A stretch of 25,235 nt of DNA from Oscillospiraceae bacterium (GCA_031261245.1 JAISKU010000021.1:1-25235); one strand, 5' to 3'; shown: positions 15,519-22,960, counted from the stretch's first letter. Program-made: numbers and translations. Notes: a model not told the origin generated them from the sequence alone.

Positions 15519-17069
15519 ATGGCGACAAAAATCATTCTTCTCGCGCTATTCTTCGCAATCACGATCGCGGTCGGGCTCATCTTCCGCAAGCGCAACACCT
15601 CCGTAAGCTCCTTCGTGCTCGGCGGCCGCAGCGTCGGCCCGTGGCTCACGGCGTTCGCCTACGGCACGTCGTACTTCTCCGCCGTGGTGTTCGTAGGGTA
15701 CGCCGGTCAATTCGGCTGGCGCTTCGGCATCTCGGCCGTCTGGATCGGACTCGGCAACGCGTTCATCGGCTGTCTGCTCGCGTGGGTGGTGCTCGCGCGC
15801 CGCACGCGAATCCTCACGCACCACCTCAACTCCTCGACGATGCCCGACTTCTTCGGGGCGCGCTACGGCTCAAAAAACCTGAAAATCGGCGCGTCGCTGA
15901 TCACGTTCGTGTTCCTCGTGCCGTACACTGCCTCGCTGTACAACGGCCTGTCGCGCCTGTTCTCGATGGCGTTCAACATCGACTTCACTATCTGCATCGT
16001 AGCGATGGCCGTCCTGACGGCGATATACGTGATCCTCGGCGGCTACACGGCGACGGCTGTCAACGACTTCATTCAGGGTATCATCATGCTCGCCGGAATC
16101 ATCGCCGTCGTGGTCAGCGTTCTGCGGGTCAACGGCGGCTTCCTCGGCTCGCTCGACGCGCTCTCGCGTGTCACGGACGAGGCGACCTCGACCTCGCCGG
16201 GCGTGTTCGCATCGTTCTTCGGGCCCAAGCCGCTCGACCTACTCGGCGTCGTGCTGCTCACCTCCGTCGGCACGTGGGGTCTGCCGCAGATGGTGCAGAA
16301 ATTCTACTCCATCAAGTCTGAGAAGAACATCACAACGGGCACAATCGTCTCCACGGTGTTCGCCGTGGTAATCTCCGGCGGCTGCTACTTCCTCGGCGCG
16401 TTCGGCCGCCTGTTCTCCGCGAACATCGACGTCGCGAAAAACGGCTACGACTCCGTCATCCCGACGATGCTGTCAAACTTCACGCCGCTGCTGATAGGAA
16501 TCGTCATTGTGCTCGTGTTCGCGGCGTCGATTTCTACGCTCTCCGCGCTAGTCATGGCGTCGGCGTCCACGTTCACGCTCGACTTCGTAAAGGGCAATTT
16601 CGTGAAAAAAATGGGCGATAAGGCGCAGCTTTTCACAATCCGCGTGCTCGTCGCGATATTCATCCTTGTCTCCGGCGTCATCGCCATCGTGCAGTACAAG
16701 GGCGGCGTGAGCTTCATCGCGCAGCTCATGGGCGTGTCGTGGGGCGCGCTCGCGGGCGCGTTTCTCGCGCCGTTCCTGTACGGGTTGTACTGGAAGCGCG
16801 TCACAAAACAGGCCGTGTGGGTGAACTTCATCTTCGCCTCGGCGTTCATGATTCTGAACATCTTCTTCCGCGCCTCGTTCCCCGCGATACTCCAGTCGCC
16901 GATCAACGCCGGGGCGTTCACGATGGTGTTCGGACTCGTGCTCGTGCCGGTTGTCAGTGTTCTGACGAAGAAGCCGGACGCGGCGCTCGTGGAGAAGTGC
17001 TTCTCCGCATATGATGAGGCCATCGCCGTCAAGGTGGCGGAATCGCTCGGCACGGAGGAGCAAAAGTAA
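15519..17069 (+). CDS. Sodium:solute symporter (SSS/SLC5 family), predicted tyrosine uptake
   Basis: A 516-residue integral membrane protein with about 13 hydrophobic segments, the SLC5 fold. Seen: N-terminal helix ATKIILLALFFAITIAVGL then SFVLGGRSVGPWLTAFA (31-47), a hallmark of the first gate; LGGYTATAVNDFIQGIIML, the family signature region; and helices rich in Ser/Ala (FAASISTLSALVMASAS) near the Na+ site. It most resembles the PutP/PanF branch, and substrate cannot be told from sequence alone. The T-box leader reads Tyr codons, so uptake of tyrosine or a tyrosine source is inferred. ATG at 15519 is chosen with AAAGGGG at 15503-15509; an in-frame TTG at 15483 falls in the terminator T run. 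Confidence 0.93.
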   Translation: MATKIILLALFFAITIAVGLIFRKRNTSVSSFVLGGRSVGPWLTAFAYGTSYFSAVVFVGYAGQFGWRFGISAVWIGLGNAFIGCLLAWVVLARRTRILTHHLNSSTMPDFFGARYGSKNLKIGASLITFVFLVPYTASLYNGLSRLFSMAFNIDFTICIVAMAVLTAIYVILGGYTATAVNDFIQGIIMLAGIIAVVVSVLRVNGGFLGSLDALSRVTDEATSTSPGVFASFFGPKPLDLLGVVLLTSVGTWGLPQMVQKFYSIKSEKNITTGTIVSTVFAVVISGGCYFLGAFGRLFSANIDVAKNGYDSVIPTMLSNFTPLLIGIVIVLVFAASISTLSALVMASASTFTLDFVKGNFVKKMGDKAQLFTIRVLVAIFILVSGVIAIVQYKGGVSFIAQLMGVSWGALAGAFLAPFLYGLYWKRVTKQAVWVNFIFASAFMILNIFFRASFPAILQSPINAGAFTMVFGLVLVPVVSVLTKKPDAALVEKCFSAYDEAIAVKVAESLGTEEQK

Positions 17070-17083
17070 CTCACCGCGCGCGC

Positions 17084-17113
17084 AAAACGGCCCGCCTTTC
17101 GGCGGGCCGTTTT
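17084..17113. terminator. Bidirectional terminator after the symporter
   Basis: A 13-bp stem, AAAACGGCCCGCC (17084-17096) with GGCGGGCCGTTTT (17101-17113), and a TTTC loop. It also borders the stop codon of the convergent XRE gene (17114). Confidence 0.93.
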
Positions 17114-17356
17114 TCATCGTATTTCCTGTTCGAGATTGCGGAATATTTCAGTGTCAAAAAATTCCGTGAGCGAGATGTCAAGCCCGTCGCACAACTTTTT
17201 TATTGTGACGACGCCGGGGTTCCGGCTCGCGCCGTTGATAATGCCCTTGACCGTGGACGGGTGGACTCCCGAGATATTCGCGAGGGCGTTGAAGGCCAAA
17301 CCGCGTTCGGCGCAAAGCCCGATAATTCTCTCTCTTACGGCTGACGACGTATTCAT
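17114..17356 (-). CDS. Small XRE-family helix-turn-helix regulator
   Basis: An 80-residue protein that is essentially one Cro/C1-type HTH domain. Seen: VRERIIGLCAERGL (7-20), the HTH core FNALANISGVHPSTVKGIIN (22-41), then NPGVVTIKKLCDGLDISLTEFF (47-67), the classic helix 4-5 ending of XRE proteins. The ATG at 17356 follows an AGAGG site 6 bases away; a longer in-frame opening from 17395 has no such site and would begin upstream of the likely -10. It is transcribed divergently from a 51-residue protein across an A+T-rich region with palindromic sites, a typical self-regulating arrangement. No phage structural or integrase gene is nearby, so prophage origin is not supported. Confidence 0.9.
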   Translation of the reverse strand: MNTSSAVRERIIGLCAERGLAFNALANISGVHPSTVKGIINGASRNPGVVTIKKLCDGLDISLTEFFDTEIFRNLEQEIR

Positions 17357-17374
17357 AGCACACCTCTTGGATTT

Positions 17375-17403
17375 TTTATAGTCCAAGGCTATCATTTTGC
17401 GAA
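17375..17403 (-). promoter_or_regulatory. Candidate promoter of the XRE gene
   Basis: Minus strand: TTCGCA (17398-17403), 17-base spacer, TATAAA (17375-17380). A half-site GGACTATA overlaps the -10, resembling the GGACTTTATA of the palindrome at 17452-17465, so the regulator could repress its own gene. Confidence 0.5.
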
Positions 17404-17421
17404 AAAATTGCAGACTTTATA

Positions 17422-17465
17422 TAGACCAAATGCACAATGTGTGTTATTATGGACTTTATAAAGTC
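17422..17465 (+). promoter_or_regulatory. Promoter with palindromic operator for the 51-residue protein
   Basis: TAGACC (17422-17427), 17-base spacer, TATTAT (17445-17450). Immediately after the -10, over the expected transcription start, is the perfect 14-bp palindrome GACTTTATAAAGTC (17452-17465). The half-site GACTTTATA recurs at 17413-17421 overlapping the -35 side. The divergent XRE protein is the obvious candidate to bind these. Confidence 0.65.
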
Positions 17466-17485
17466 TGATTATGAGGTGTGTGGAT

Positions 17486-17641
17486 ATGCCGGACTACGAA
17501 AAGATGTACTTTGAGCTTGCGGCGCGCATTGCGGACGCGGTGGATTTGCTTGTTAAGGCGTTGCAGCGGGGTGAGGAGACGTATATGGATGATGATAAAC
17601 CGATTTTGATGATTGTTCCGGAGGAAAAGGACGAAAAATAA
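17486..17641 (+). CDS. 51-residue acidic protein divergent from XRE regulator
   Basis: A short frame starting MPDYEKMYFELAARIADAVD and ending MIVPEEKDEK, rich in Glu and Asp, predicted mainly helical. GAGG at 17473-17476 lies 9 bases before the ATG; it has its own promoter, operator and terminator, which supports it as a real gene. Small proteins starting (M)xDYEKxYFxL and continuing with an amphipathic helix are common next to XRE regulators in Clostridia, but their function is not known to me. The third codon positions are more T- and G-ending (GTT, TTG, GAT) than in neighbouring genes, hinting at a different origin. No toxin or antitoxin motif is recognised. Confidence 0.7.
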   Translation: MPDYEKMYFELAARIADAVDLLVKALQRGEETYMDDDKPILMIVPEEKDEK

Positions 17642-17679
17642 AAAAACACCCGTCAGGCATTACCTGACGGGTGTTTTTT
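17641..17679. terminator. Strong bidirectional terminator
   Basis: A perfect 17-bp stem, AAAAAACACCCGTCAGG (17641-17657) with its complement at 17663-17679, and a CATTA loop. It starts on the last base of the 51-residue gene and also serves the convergent aldehyde oxidoreductase gene. Confidence 0.95.
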
Positions 17680-17688
17680 TATAATGCT

Positions 17689-20523
17689 TTACATCGGGTT
17701 CGCGCGGATCAGATCCAGCTCTTCCTCAAGCTCGCTTCCGAGCCAGTATTTCGGCGGGGTCAGATCCTCGCCGCGCTGCTTCCGGTCATACGCGTCCTTG
17801 ACCTTGGCGGCCGTCGCGGGCAGCGAGTACACCCTCGCGCCGCAGGCGTTGTTGATTGCGTTGACGACGGCCATGTGGTTCGAGCTCTGGAACACCTCGG
17901 CGCAGCCGGCGGAGCCGTGCGGGCCGCGCGGCCTCTCCGTCTCGATGAATATGAGGTTGAAGTCGTCCGGGATCATGTCTATCGTCGGCACGCCGCACCC
18001 GGCCATGTTGCCGTACTTGTTCTCGGGGTGATAGTCCTCCGAGAGCGCGAAGCCGATGGAGTGCGACAGCCCGCCGTAGCCCTGTCCCTCGACCGCGAGG
18101 CGGTTGCCGATGATGCCGACGTCGGCGGCGCACGTGAAGCGCAGCACCTGCGTCTTGCCCGTCCCGACGTCAACCTCGACGAGCGCGAGGCTCAGACCGT
18201 ACATGTACACGGGGTTCTTCTCGCCCATGCCGGTGTTCGGATCAAGTCCGGGCGGCAGGCCGATATTCGACTGGTCGTAGTGGCCGACGTACTTCGTCTC
18301 GATGCCCTCGGCGGCCATCTCGTCATACGTGCGGTACGTGCCGTCCTCCTTGCGCATCGCGTTCATCAGCTTCTCCGCCGCGTCGAGCGTGGCGTTGCCC
18401 GCCATGTAGTGCGAGCGCGAGGCCGCCGCGAGGCCCGTGTCCGGGCACAGCTTGGAGTCGTTCATCACTATGTGCACCTGCTCCGGCTTGATTCCGAGCG
18501 GCGCGAGCGCCTTGACCGTGTGCGTGAGCGTCCCGATATCGCCGCCCTGGCCGACGTCCTCCCACGTGTTGAAGTGCGTCACCGTGCCGTCGGCGTTGAG
18601 CTCAAGCGCCACCTCTGCGGCGTCGAACATGCCAATCGTGCACAGGAACCCGCCCATGGAGACGCCGGCGCCGATGTGCTTCCCGGCCTTTTTGCCCGCC
18701 TCGGCCTCCGCCTTGTACTTCTCATACGTCGGCTTCGCTGCGTCGAGCAATCTCTTGTACGCGTCGTAGTCATACGGCGGCACCGAGTTGATTGTCGTGT
18801 CGCCCGGCCGCATCAGGTTGATGTACCGGAACTCATACGGGTCAAATCCCGCCTTTTCCGCGATCATATCCACGAGCGCCTCGCTCGTCGTGCAGATCTG
18901 CGGCGAGCCGAAGCCGCGGTACGCGGTGTTGAACGCGTGGTTTGTGGAGCCGCCGCGCCCGAGCGCCTTGATGTTCGGGATATTCAGCCCGTGGAACGCC
19001 ACGGACAGCAGGTTGTTGAAGATATTGCCCGCCACGACGGCGTAGGAGCCGTGGTCAAGACCCACGTCGTACTCCACGGCCGTGATCTTGCCGTTCTTGT
19101 CGCACGCGATGCGCCCGTTTGAGAACGTCGCGGAGCGCTTGCCCGTCGTGTGGTTGAACTGGTCGTAGGGGAGCGTTATCGTCACCGGCGTCTTGAGGTG
19201 CTGAAGCACGGTCATGACGGCCGCCGCGACGTTCGGGCTCGTCGAGTATCCGAAGGAGCCGCCGGCTGTGTTCATGATGAAGCGTATGGTGTCCTTTTCG
19301 AGCCCGCAACCCATCGCGACGTCCACGCGCGTCTCCTCAATGCTCTGGAACTTGCCCTGGAGCGTGTACATGCCGTCGGAGCCGATGTAGCCCTGCATTA
19401 CGTCCGGCTCAATCGGCAGATGCGGCTCGTGCTGAGAGTGGAAGCTGCCCTCGACGGTGAAATCGGCGTTCTCAAACGACTCGTCCGTGACCTCGCCCTT
19501 GAACAGCGGCTGCTCCATGTAGAAGTTGGGGAGCGTCTCGTGCAGCTGAATCGCGTCGGGCACGACGGCCTCCGGGAACGTCAGGTAGCTCGGCAGAATC
19601 TCAAGCTCCTGCTTGACGGCCTTCGCGGCCTCGCGCGCGTGCTCCTCCGTGTCGGCGGCGACGACGGCGAGCGTGTCTCCGCGCCTGTTGACGACCTTGC
19701 CCGCGATGACCGGGAACTCCGTAATCCCGGCGCCCTTCTGGCGCGGCACGTGCGCGGGGGAGGCGAGGTTGTTCGTGCCGAGCACGTCCTTCGCCGTGAA
19801 TATCCTGACCACGCCGGGCATTTTCTCCGCCTCGGACGTGTCTATGTTGAGAATCTTCGCGTGCGGAACCTCGGAGAGCACGAGCGCGAGGTGCAGCGTC
19901 CCCGGGGGCATTTTCAGCTTGATGTCGTCGCCGTACTCCGCGAGGCCGCAGACCTTCGCGAGCGCCGTCGGCCGCGGGCGGTACGAGCCGTAGATATCGA
20001 CCTCCTCGCCGAATTTGTACTGGATGTCCGCCATCGTCTTTTCGCCGCGCATGACCTCCGCCGCCGCCATAACGGCGTCCACGAGAGGCTTGTAGCCCGT
20101 ACAGCGACAGATATTCCGGTGCGAGCGGAACCACTCTCTCACTTCCTCACGCGATGGGGACGCGTTCAGTTGGAGAAGCCTGTACGCCGAGACGATAAAG
20201 CCGGGGGAGCAGAAGCCGCACTGGGCCCCGCCGTAGGTGATCCACGCCTGCTGAAGCGGGTGCAGATTTTGCGGCGTCCCGATGCCCTCGATGGTTGTGA
20301 TCTCGGAATCCTCCGCGATGTTTTTCATCTTCCGTGTGCACGAGCGGATTACCTCGCCGTTCAGGATAACCGAGCACGCGCCGCAGACGCCCGTGCCGCA
20401 GCCGACCTTCACGCCGGTGTAGCCGTTGCGCCGCAGCACGGTTGAGAGCGAATCCTTCTCAAGGTCGCACAGCAGAGGACGCTCTACACCGTTGATGATG
20501 AGTCTGAGCCTTGTAAGCTGCAT
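17689..20523 (-). CDS. Molybdenum aldehyde oxidoreductase (Mop-type, single chain)
   Basis: A 944-residue xanthine oxidase-family enzyme oxidising aldehydes, or another hydroxylatable substrate, with water. Seen: plant-type 2Fe-2S domain with Cys42, 47, 50 and 62 (VGCGTGVCGAC...SC), helical 2Fe-2S domain with Cys102, 105, 139 and 141 (QCGFCSPG...ICRCTGYKPL), then the molybdenum domains: PRPTALAKVCGLAEYGDD, HEPHLPIEPDV, TAGGSFGYS, AYRGFGSPQ, WEDVGQGGDIGT, and catalytic Glu876 in GPHGSAGCAEV. There is no FAD domain, as in Desulfovibrio gigas Mop (about 907 residues), to which it is closely alike along its whole length, so electrons probably leave through ferredoxin or flavodoxin. The ATG at 20523 is chosen because AGGAAG lies 7 bases before it; the ATG at 20550 has no ribosome site. 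Substrate is undetermined. Confidence 0.93.
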   Translation of the reverse strand: MQLTRLRLIINGVERPLLCDLEKDSLSTVLRRNGYTGVKVGCGTGVCGACSVILNGEVIRSCTRKMKNIAEDSEITTIEGIGTPQNLHPLQQAWITYGGAQCGFCSPGFIVSAYRLLQLNASPSREEVREWFRSHRNICRCTGYKPLVDAVMAAAEVMRGEKTMADIQYKFGEEVDIYGSYRPRPTALAKVCGLAEYGDDIKLKMPPGTLHLALVLSEVPHAKILNIDTSEAEKMPGVVRIFTAKDVLGTNNLASPAHVPRQKGAGITEFPVIAGKVVNRRGDTLAVVAADTEEHAREAAKAVKQELEILPSYLTFPEAVVPDAIQLHETLPNFYMEQPLFKGEVTDESFENADFTVEGSFHSQHEPHLPIEPDVMQGYIGSDGMYTLQGKFQSIEETRVDVAMGCGLEKDTIRFIMNTAGGSFGYSTSPNVAAAVMTVLQHLKTPVTITLPYDQFNHTTGKRSATFSNGRIACDKNGKITAVEYDVGLDHGSYAVVAGNIFNNLLSVAFHGLNIPNIKALGRGGSTNHAFNTAYRGFGSPQICTTSEALVDMIAEKAGFDPYEFRYINLMRPGDTTINSVPPYDYDAYKRLLDAAKPTYEKYKAEAEAGKKAGKHIGAGVSMGGFLCTIGMFDAAEVALELNADGTVTHFNTWEDVGQGGDIGTLTHTVKALAPLGIKPEQVHIVMNDSKLCPDTGLAAASRSHYMAGNATLDAAEKLMNAMRKEDGTYRTYDEMAAEGIETKYVGHYDQSNIGLPPGLDPNTGMGEKNPVYMYGLSLALVEVDVGTGKTQVLRFTCAADVGIIGNRLAVEGQGYGGLSHSIGFALSEDYHPENKYGNMAGCGVPTIDMIPDDFNLIFIETERPRGPHGSAGCAEVFQSSNHMAVVNAINNACGARVYSLPATAAKVKDAYDRKQRGEDLTPPKYWLGSELEEELDLIRANPM

Positions 20524-20561
20524 TTTTGTCTTCCTACCTTTCCTAAGCATTTTCTACGCAG

Positions 20562-20590
20562 ATTGTAGCAGGTAATTATTCGTTTGTAAA
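20562..20590 (-). promoter_or_regulatory. Promoter of the aldehyde oxidoreductase gene
   Basis: Minus strand: TTTACA (20585-20590), 17-base spacer, TACAAT (20562-20567), with TGC before the -10. TTTGTAAA (20583-20590) over the -35 and TTTACAAA (20618-20625) form an inverted repeat with 27 bases between, a possible regulator site. Confidence 0.75.
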
Positions 20591-20638
20591 TAATACTCCA
20601 AGTGAAAAAATTAAATTTTTACAAATGAAAGTGTTTTT

Positions 20639-20944
20639 TTACCCGAGCGCCGCGACAAAATCCGCTTTCGGGCGCACCCCGACAAGGCGCGTGACCTCCT
20701 CCCCGTCGCGGAACAGGATTACCGTGGGTATCCCCGTTATGCCGTAGGAGATCGCGATGTCCGCGTTCGCGTCGGTGTCCACCTTCGCGACGGCGACGCG
20801 CCCGTCGTACTCCTCGGCGAGCTCCTCAATCACGGGCGCGAGCATTTTGCACGGCCCGCACCAGTCCGCCCAGAAATCGACAAGCGTCGTGCCCGAGGCG
20901 ATTTTTTCCGCAAAATCCGCGGTTGTCAAATGTGTAATTGCCAT
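20639..20944 (-). CDS. trxA: Thioredoxin
   Basis: A 101-residue single thioredoxin domain, slightly shorter than E. coli TrxA. Seen: VDFWADWCGPCKMLAPVIEE (22-41) with the redox Cys29 and Cys32, VAKVDTDANADIA (52-64), and the cis-proline loop ITGIPTVILF (69-78). It reduces protein disulfides in the cytosol. AAAGGCGG precedes the ATG. It lies upstream of the aldehyde oxidoreductase on the same strand, 115 bases apart, with a separate promoter for the oxidoreductase and no convincing terminator between them. Read-through is possible but a functional link is not shown. Confidence 0.97.
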   Translation of the reverse strand: MAITHLTTADFAEKIASGTTLVDFWADWCGPCKMLAPVIEELAEEYDGRVAVAKVDTDANADIAISYGITGIPTVILFRDGEEVTRLVGVRPKADFVAALG

Positions 20945-20987
20945 AATGACCGCCTTTCTCTTCGGTAAAAGTATTTTTCTTCATTTT

Positions 20988-21016
20988 ATTTTAACTCAAA
21001 ACCGCGATAATTACAA
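20988..21016 (-). promoter_or_regulatory. Candidate promoter of trxA
   Basis: Minus strand: TTGTAA (21011-21016), 17-base spacer, TAAAAT (20988-20993). Its -35 lies 8 bases from the -35 of the divergent purE promoter. Confidence 0.6.
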
Positions 21017-21024
21017 CAATTATC

Positions 21025-21053
21025 TTGAAATAATCGAAAGTGTGATATATGAT
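21025..21053 (+). promoter_or_regulatory. Promoter of the pur operon
   Basis: TTGAAA (21025-21030), 17-base spacer, TATGAT (21048-21053). A dyad, AGTGTGATAT (21039-21048) and ATATCGCACT (21062-21071), straddles the -10 and start site. No purine riboswitch is seen in the short leader (about 30 bases), so control, if any, should act at DNA level. Confidence 0.75.
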
Positions 21054-21091
21054 ATAAAAGATATCGCACTGTTATTTTTCGGAGGTATTTT

Positions 21092-21589
21092 ATGCTCAAG
21101 GTTGCCGTCATAATGGGCTCGGATTCCGACCTCGGCGTCGTCTCGGACGCGATAAAAACGCTGAAGGAATTCGGCGTACCGACACAGGCGCGCGTCATCT
21201 CCGCGCACCGCACACCAGCAGAGGCGGCGCAGTTCGCGACCTCCGCGAGAGAGAACGGCTTCGGCGTCGTCATCGCGGCCGCCGGAAAGGCGGCGCACCT
21301 CGCGGGCGTCCTCGCGGCGTACACGACGCTGCCGGTAATCGGTCTGCCGATAAAATCCTCGACGCTCGACGGGCTCGACAGCCTGCTGTCAACCGTGCAG
21401 ATGCCGTCGGGCGTGCCCGTCGCGACCGTCGCGATCGACGGCGCGAAAAACGCGGCGCTCCTCGCGGTGCAGATTCTCGCCGTGTCGGACGAAGCGCTCG
21501 CGCAGAAGCTCGACGCCTACAAGGCGGAAATGCGCGCCGGCGTAGCGGAAAAGGATAAAAAACTTCAGAAAGAGGTAAATGATATATGA
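21092..21589 (+). CDS. purE: 5-(carboxyamino)imidazole ribonucleotide mutase / AIR carboxylase
   Basis: PurE places the carboxyl group on aminoimidazole ribonucleotide in purine synthesis, forming an octamer in the cytosol. Length is 165 residues. Seen: VIMGSDSDL (6-14), VISAHRTP (35-42, with the catalytic His39), AAGKAAHLAGV (63-73), and LDGLDSLLSTVQMP (92-105). Class I enzymes usually have AGGAAHL at 64-70; here Lys66 stands in the middle glycine's place, a form I associate with clostridial PurE proteins. Whether it uses N5-CAIR (needing PurK) or CO2 directly is not decided; no purK is in the window. GGAGG at 21081-21085 precedes the ATG; the stop overlaps purC by four bases. Confidence 0.96.
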   Translation: MLKVAVIMGSDSDLGVVSDAIKTLKEFGVPTQARVISAHRTPAEAAQFATSARENGFGVVIAAAGKAAHLAGVLAAYTTLPVIGLPIKSSTLDGLDSLLSTVQMPSGVPVATVAIDGAKNAALLAVQILAVSDEALAQKLDAYKAEMRAGVAEKDKKLQKEVNDI

Positions 21590-22299
21590 GCGTGAAGAAA
21601 CTTACCCAGCTCTATGAGGGCAAGGCGAAAAAGGTCTACGAGACGGACGACCCGGAGCTGCTCATCGTCGATTACAAGGACGACGCGACGGCGTTCAACG
21701 GCGAGAAAAAGGGCACAATCACCGGCAAAGGCGTCATAAACAACCGCATGACCAACTATTTCATGCGTGAGCTTGAAAAAATCGGCGTGCCGACGCACCT
21801 CGTCGAGGAGCTTTCCGAGCGCGAAACCGTCGTCAAGCGTGTGAAAATAGTCCCGCTCGAGGTCATCGTGCGCAACATCACGGCGGGCAGCTTCGCGAAA
21901 CGCTACGGCGTCGAGGAGGGTATCCCGTTTGACGCGCCCGCGCACGAGTTCTCCTACAAGGACGACGCGCTCGGCGACCCGATGATAAACGACTCCTACG
22001 CCGTCGCGCTCAAGCTCGCGACGGCGGAGGAGATTGCGCTCATCAAAAAGTACGCGTTCGCAATCAACGCGAAGCTTAGGGAATTGCTCCTCGGCTTCGG
22101 CGTGACGCTCGTGGACTTCAAGGTGGAGTTCGGAAAACTCGCCGACGGCACGATAATCCTCGCCGACGAGATATCCCCCGACACGTGCCGCTTCTGGGAC
22201 AGCAAGACGGGCGAAAAGCTCGACAAGGACCGCTTCCGCCGCGACCTCGGCAACGTCGAGGGCGCCTACGAGGAGATGGCGCGCCGCATATTCGGTTGA
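21586..22299 (+). CDS. purC: Phosphoribosylaminoimidazole-succinocarboxamide synthase
   Basis: PurC couples CAIR and aspartate using ATP to form SAICAR. Length is 237 residues, the usual bacterial size. Seen: LYEGKAKKVYETDD (9-22), the ATP phosphate-binding hairpin; DYKDDATAFNGEKKGTITGK (29-48); VVKRVKIVPLEVIVRNITAGSF; and DEISPDTCRFWD near the C-terminus, with the Asp/Glu residues that bind magnesium. The last residues, EEMARRIFG, matter because a near-identical copy of them occurs at 23002-23021. The start overlaps purE (ATGA); the next gene begins 4 bases after the stop. Confidence 0.98.
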   Translation: MSVKKLTQLYEGKAKKVYETDDPELLIVDYKDDATAFNGEKKGTITGKGVINNRMTNYFMRELEKIGVPTHLVEELSERETVVKRVKIVPLEVIVRNITAGSFAKRYGVEEGIPFDAPAHEFSYKDDALGDPMINDSYAVALKLATAEEIALIKKYAFAINAKLRELLLGFGVTLVDFKVEFGKLADGTIILADEISPDTCRFWDSKTGEKLDKDRFRRDLGNVEGAYEEMARRIFG

Positions 22300-22303
22300 G
22301 GCA

Positions 22304-22960
22304 GTGAAGTATTCAACATGGATTTTCGACTTTGACTACACGCTCGCGGACGCGACGCCGGGGATAGTCGAGAGCATGAATTACGCGCTCACGCGCCTCG
22401 GGTTCGCGCCTGCGGAGTACGAGGAAATCCGCAAAACTGTCGGCGAAACCCTTGAAAACGCCTTTTTCGCGCTCACAAACTCAAACGACGCGGACGGCGC
22501 GCGCGCTTTTCATGAGCTGTTTGTGGAGCGGGCCGACGTGGTGATGACGCCGAGCACCGAGCTGTTTGCCGATGCGCTTGACGTTCTGCGCAAACTCAAA
22601 ATCAGCGGGTGCAAAACCGCGATTGTGACGAGCAAAGAGCGGTACCGCATAACGGAAAGTATCGAAAAATTTGACATGGGAGAGCTTATTGACGCGGTCA
22701 TAGGCTACGAGGACGTGCGGGACGCGAAACCCGCGCCCGAGGGATTGTACGCGGCGATCAGCGCGCTCGGAGCGGCGAAGTCGGAGACGCTGTACGTCGG
22801 CGATACCGTGATTGACGCGGAAACCGCGTTTCGCGCGGGCGTGGACTTCGCGGCGGTCACAACCGGCACAACTCCCGCCGGGGCGTTCGACGACTATCCG
22901 AGCGTCGCCGTCAAAAGCAGTTTGAGAGAATTACCGGAATTTTTGGAGGAAACCATATGA
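22304..22960 (+). CDS. HAD-superfamily phosphatase (phosphoglycolate phosphatase-like)
   Basis: A 218-residue HAD hydrolase with a helical cap. Seen: motif I DFDYTLAD (9-16) with nucleophile Asp9 and acid Asp11, motif II in AIVTSKERY, motif III Lys in DAKPAPEGLY, and motif IV in YVGDTVIDAETAFRAG, all four in order. The pattern fits phosphoglycolate phosphatase or pyrophosphatase-type members; the substrate cannot be told. The GTG at 22304 lies 4 bases after purC with only a weak ribosome site, so coupling to purC is likely. Its stop overlaps an ATG (ATGA) at 22957 that has a good ribosome site (GGAGGA) inside this gene's 3' end. That site now leads only into the purM/purC scar. Confidence 0.92.
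   Translation: MKYSTWIFDFDYTLADATPGIVESMNYALTRLGFAPAEYEEIRKTVGETLENAFFALTNSNDADGARAFHELFVERADVVMTPSTELFADALDVLRKLKISGCKTAIVTSKERYRITESIEKFDMGELIDAVIGYEDVRDAKPAPEGLYAAISALGAAKSETLYVGDTVIDAETAFRAGVDFAAVTTGTTPAGAFDDYPSVAVKSSLRELPEFLEETI

Noticed and set aside
17114..17641. Toxin-antitoxin pair
   Set aside because: The XRE gene and the 51-residue gene are divergent, not co-directional, and no toxin fold motif was recognised, so only a regulator plus small protein is claimed.
17671..20445. Two long + strand frames (about 483 and 431 codons) opposite the aldehyde oxidoreductase
   Set aside because: Low-complexity Arg/His/Val-rich translations without domains. The minus strand encodes an enzyme with both iron-sulfur motifs and the catalytic Glu.
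13279..20523. Molybdenum-enzyme gene cluster joining the MoaF-like gene and the aldehyde oxidoreductase
   Set aside because: They are separated by an unrelated T-box symporter, a regulator pair and several terminators, and the MoaF name is not proof of a cofactor role.
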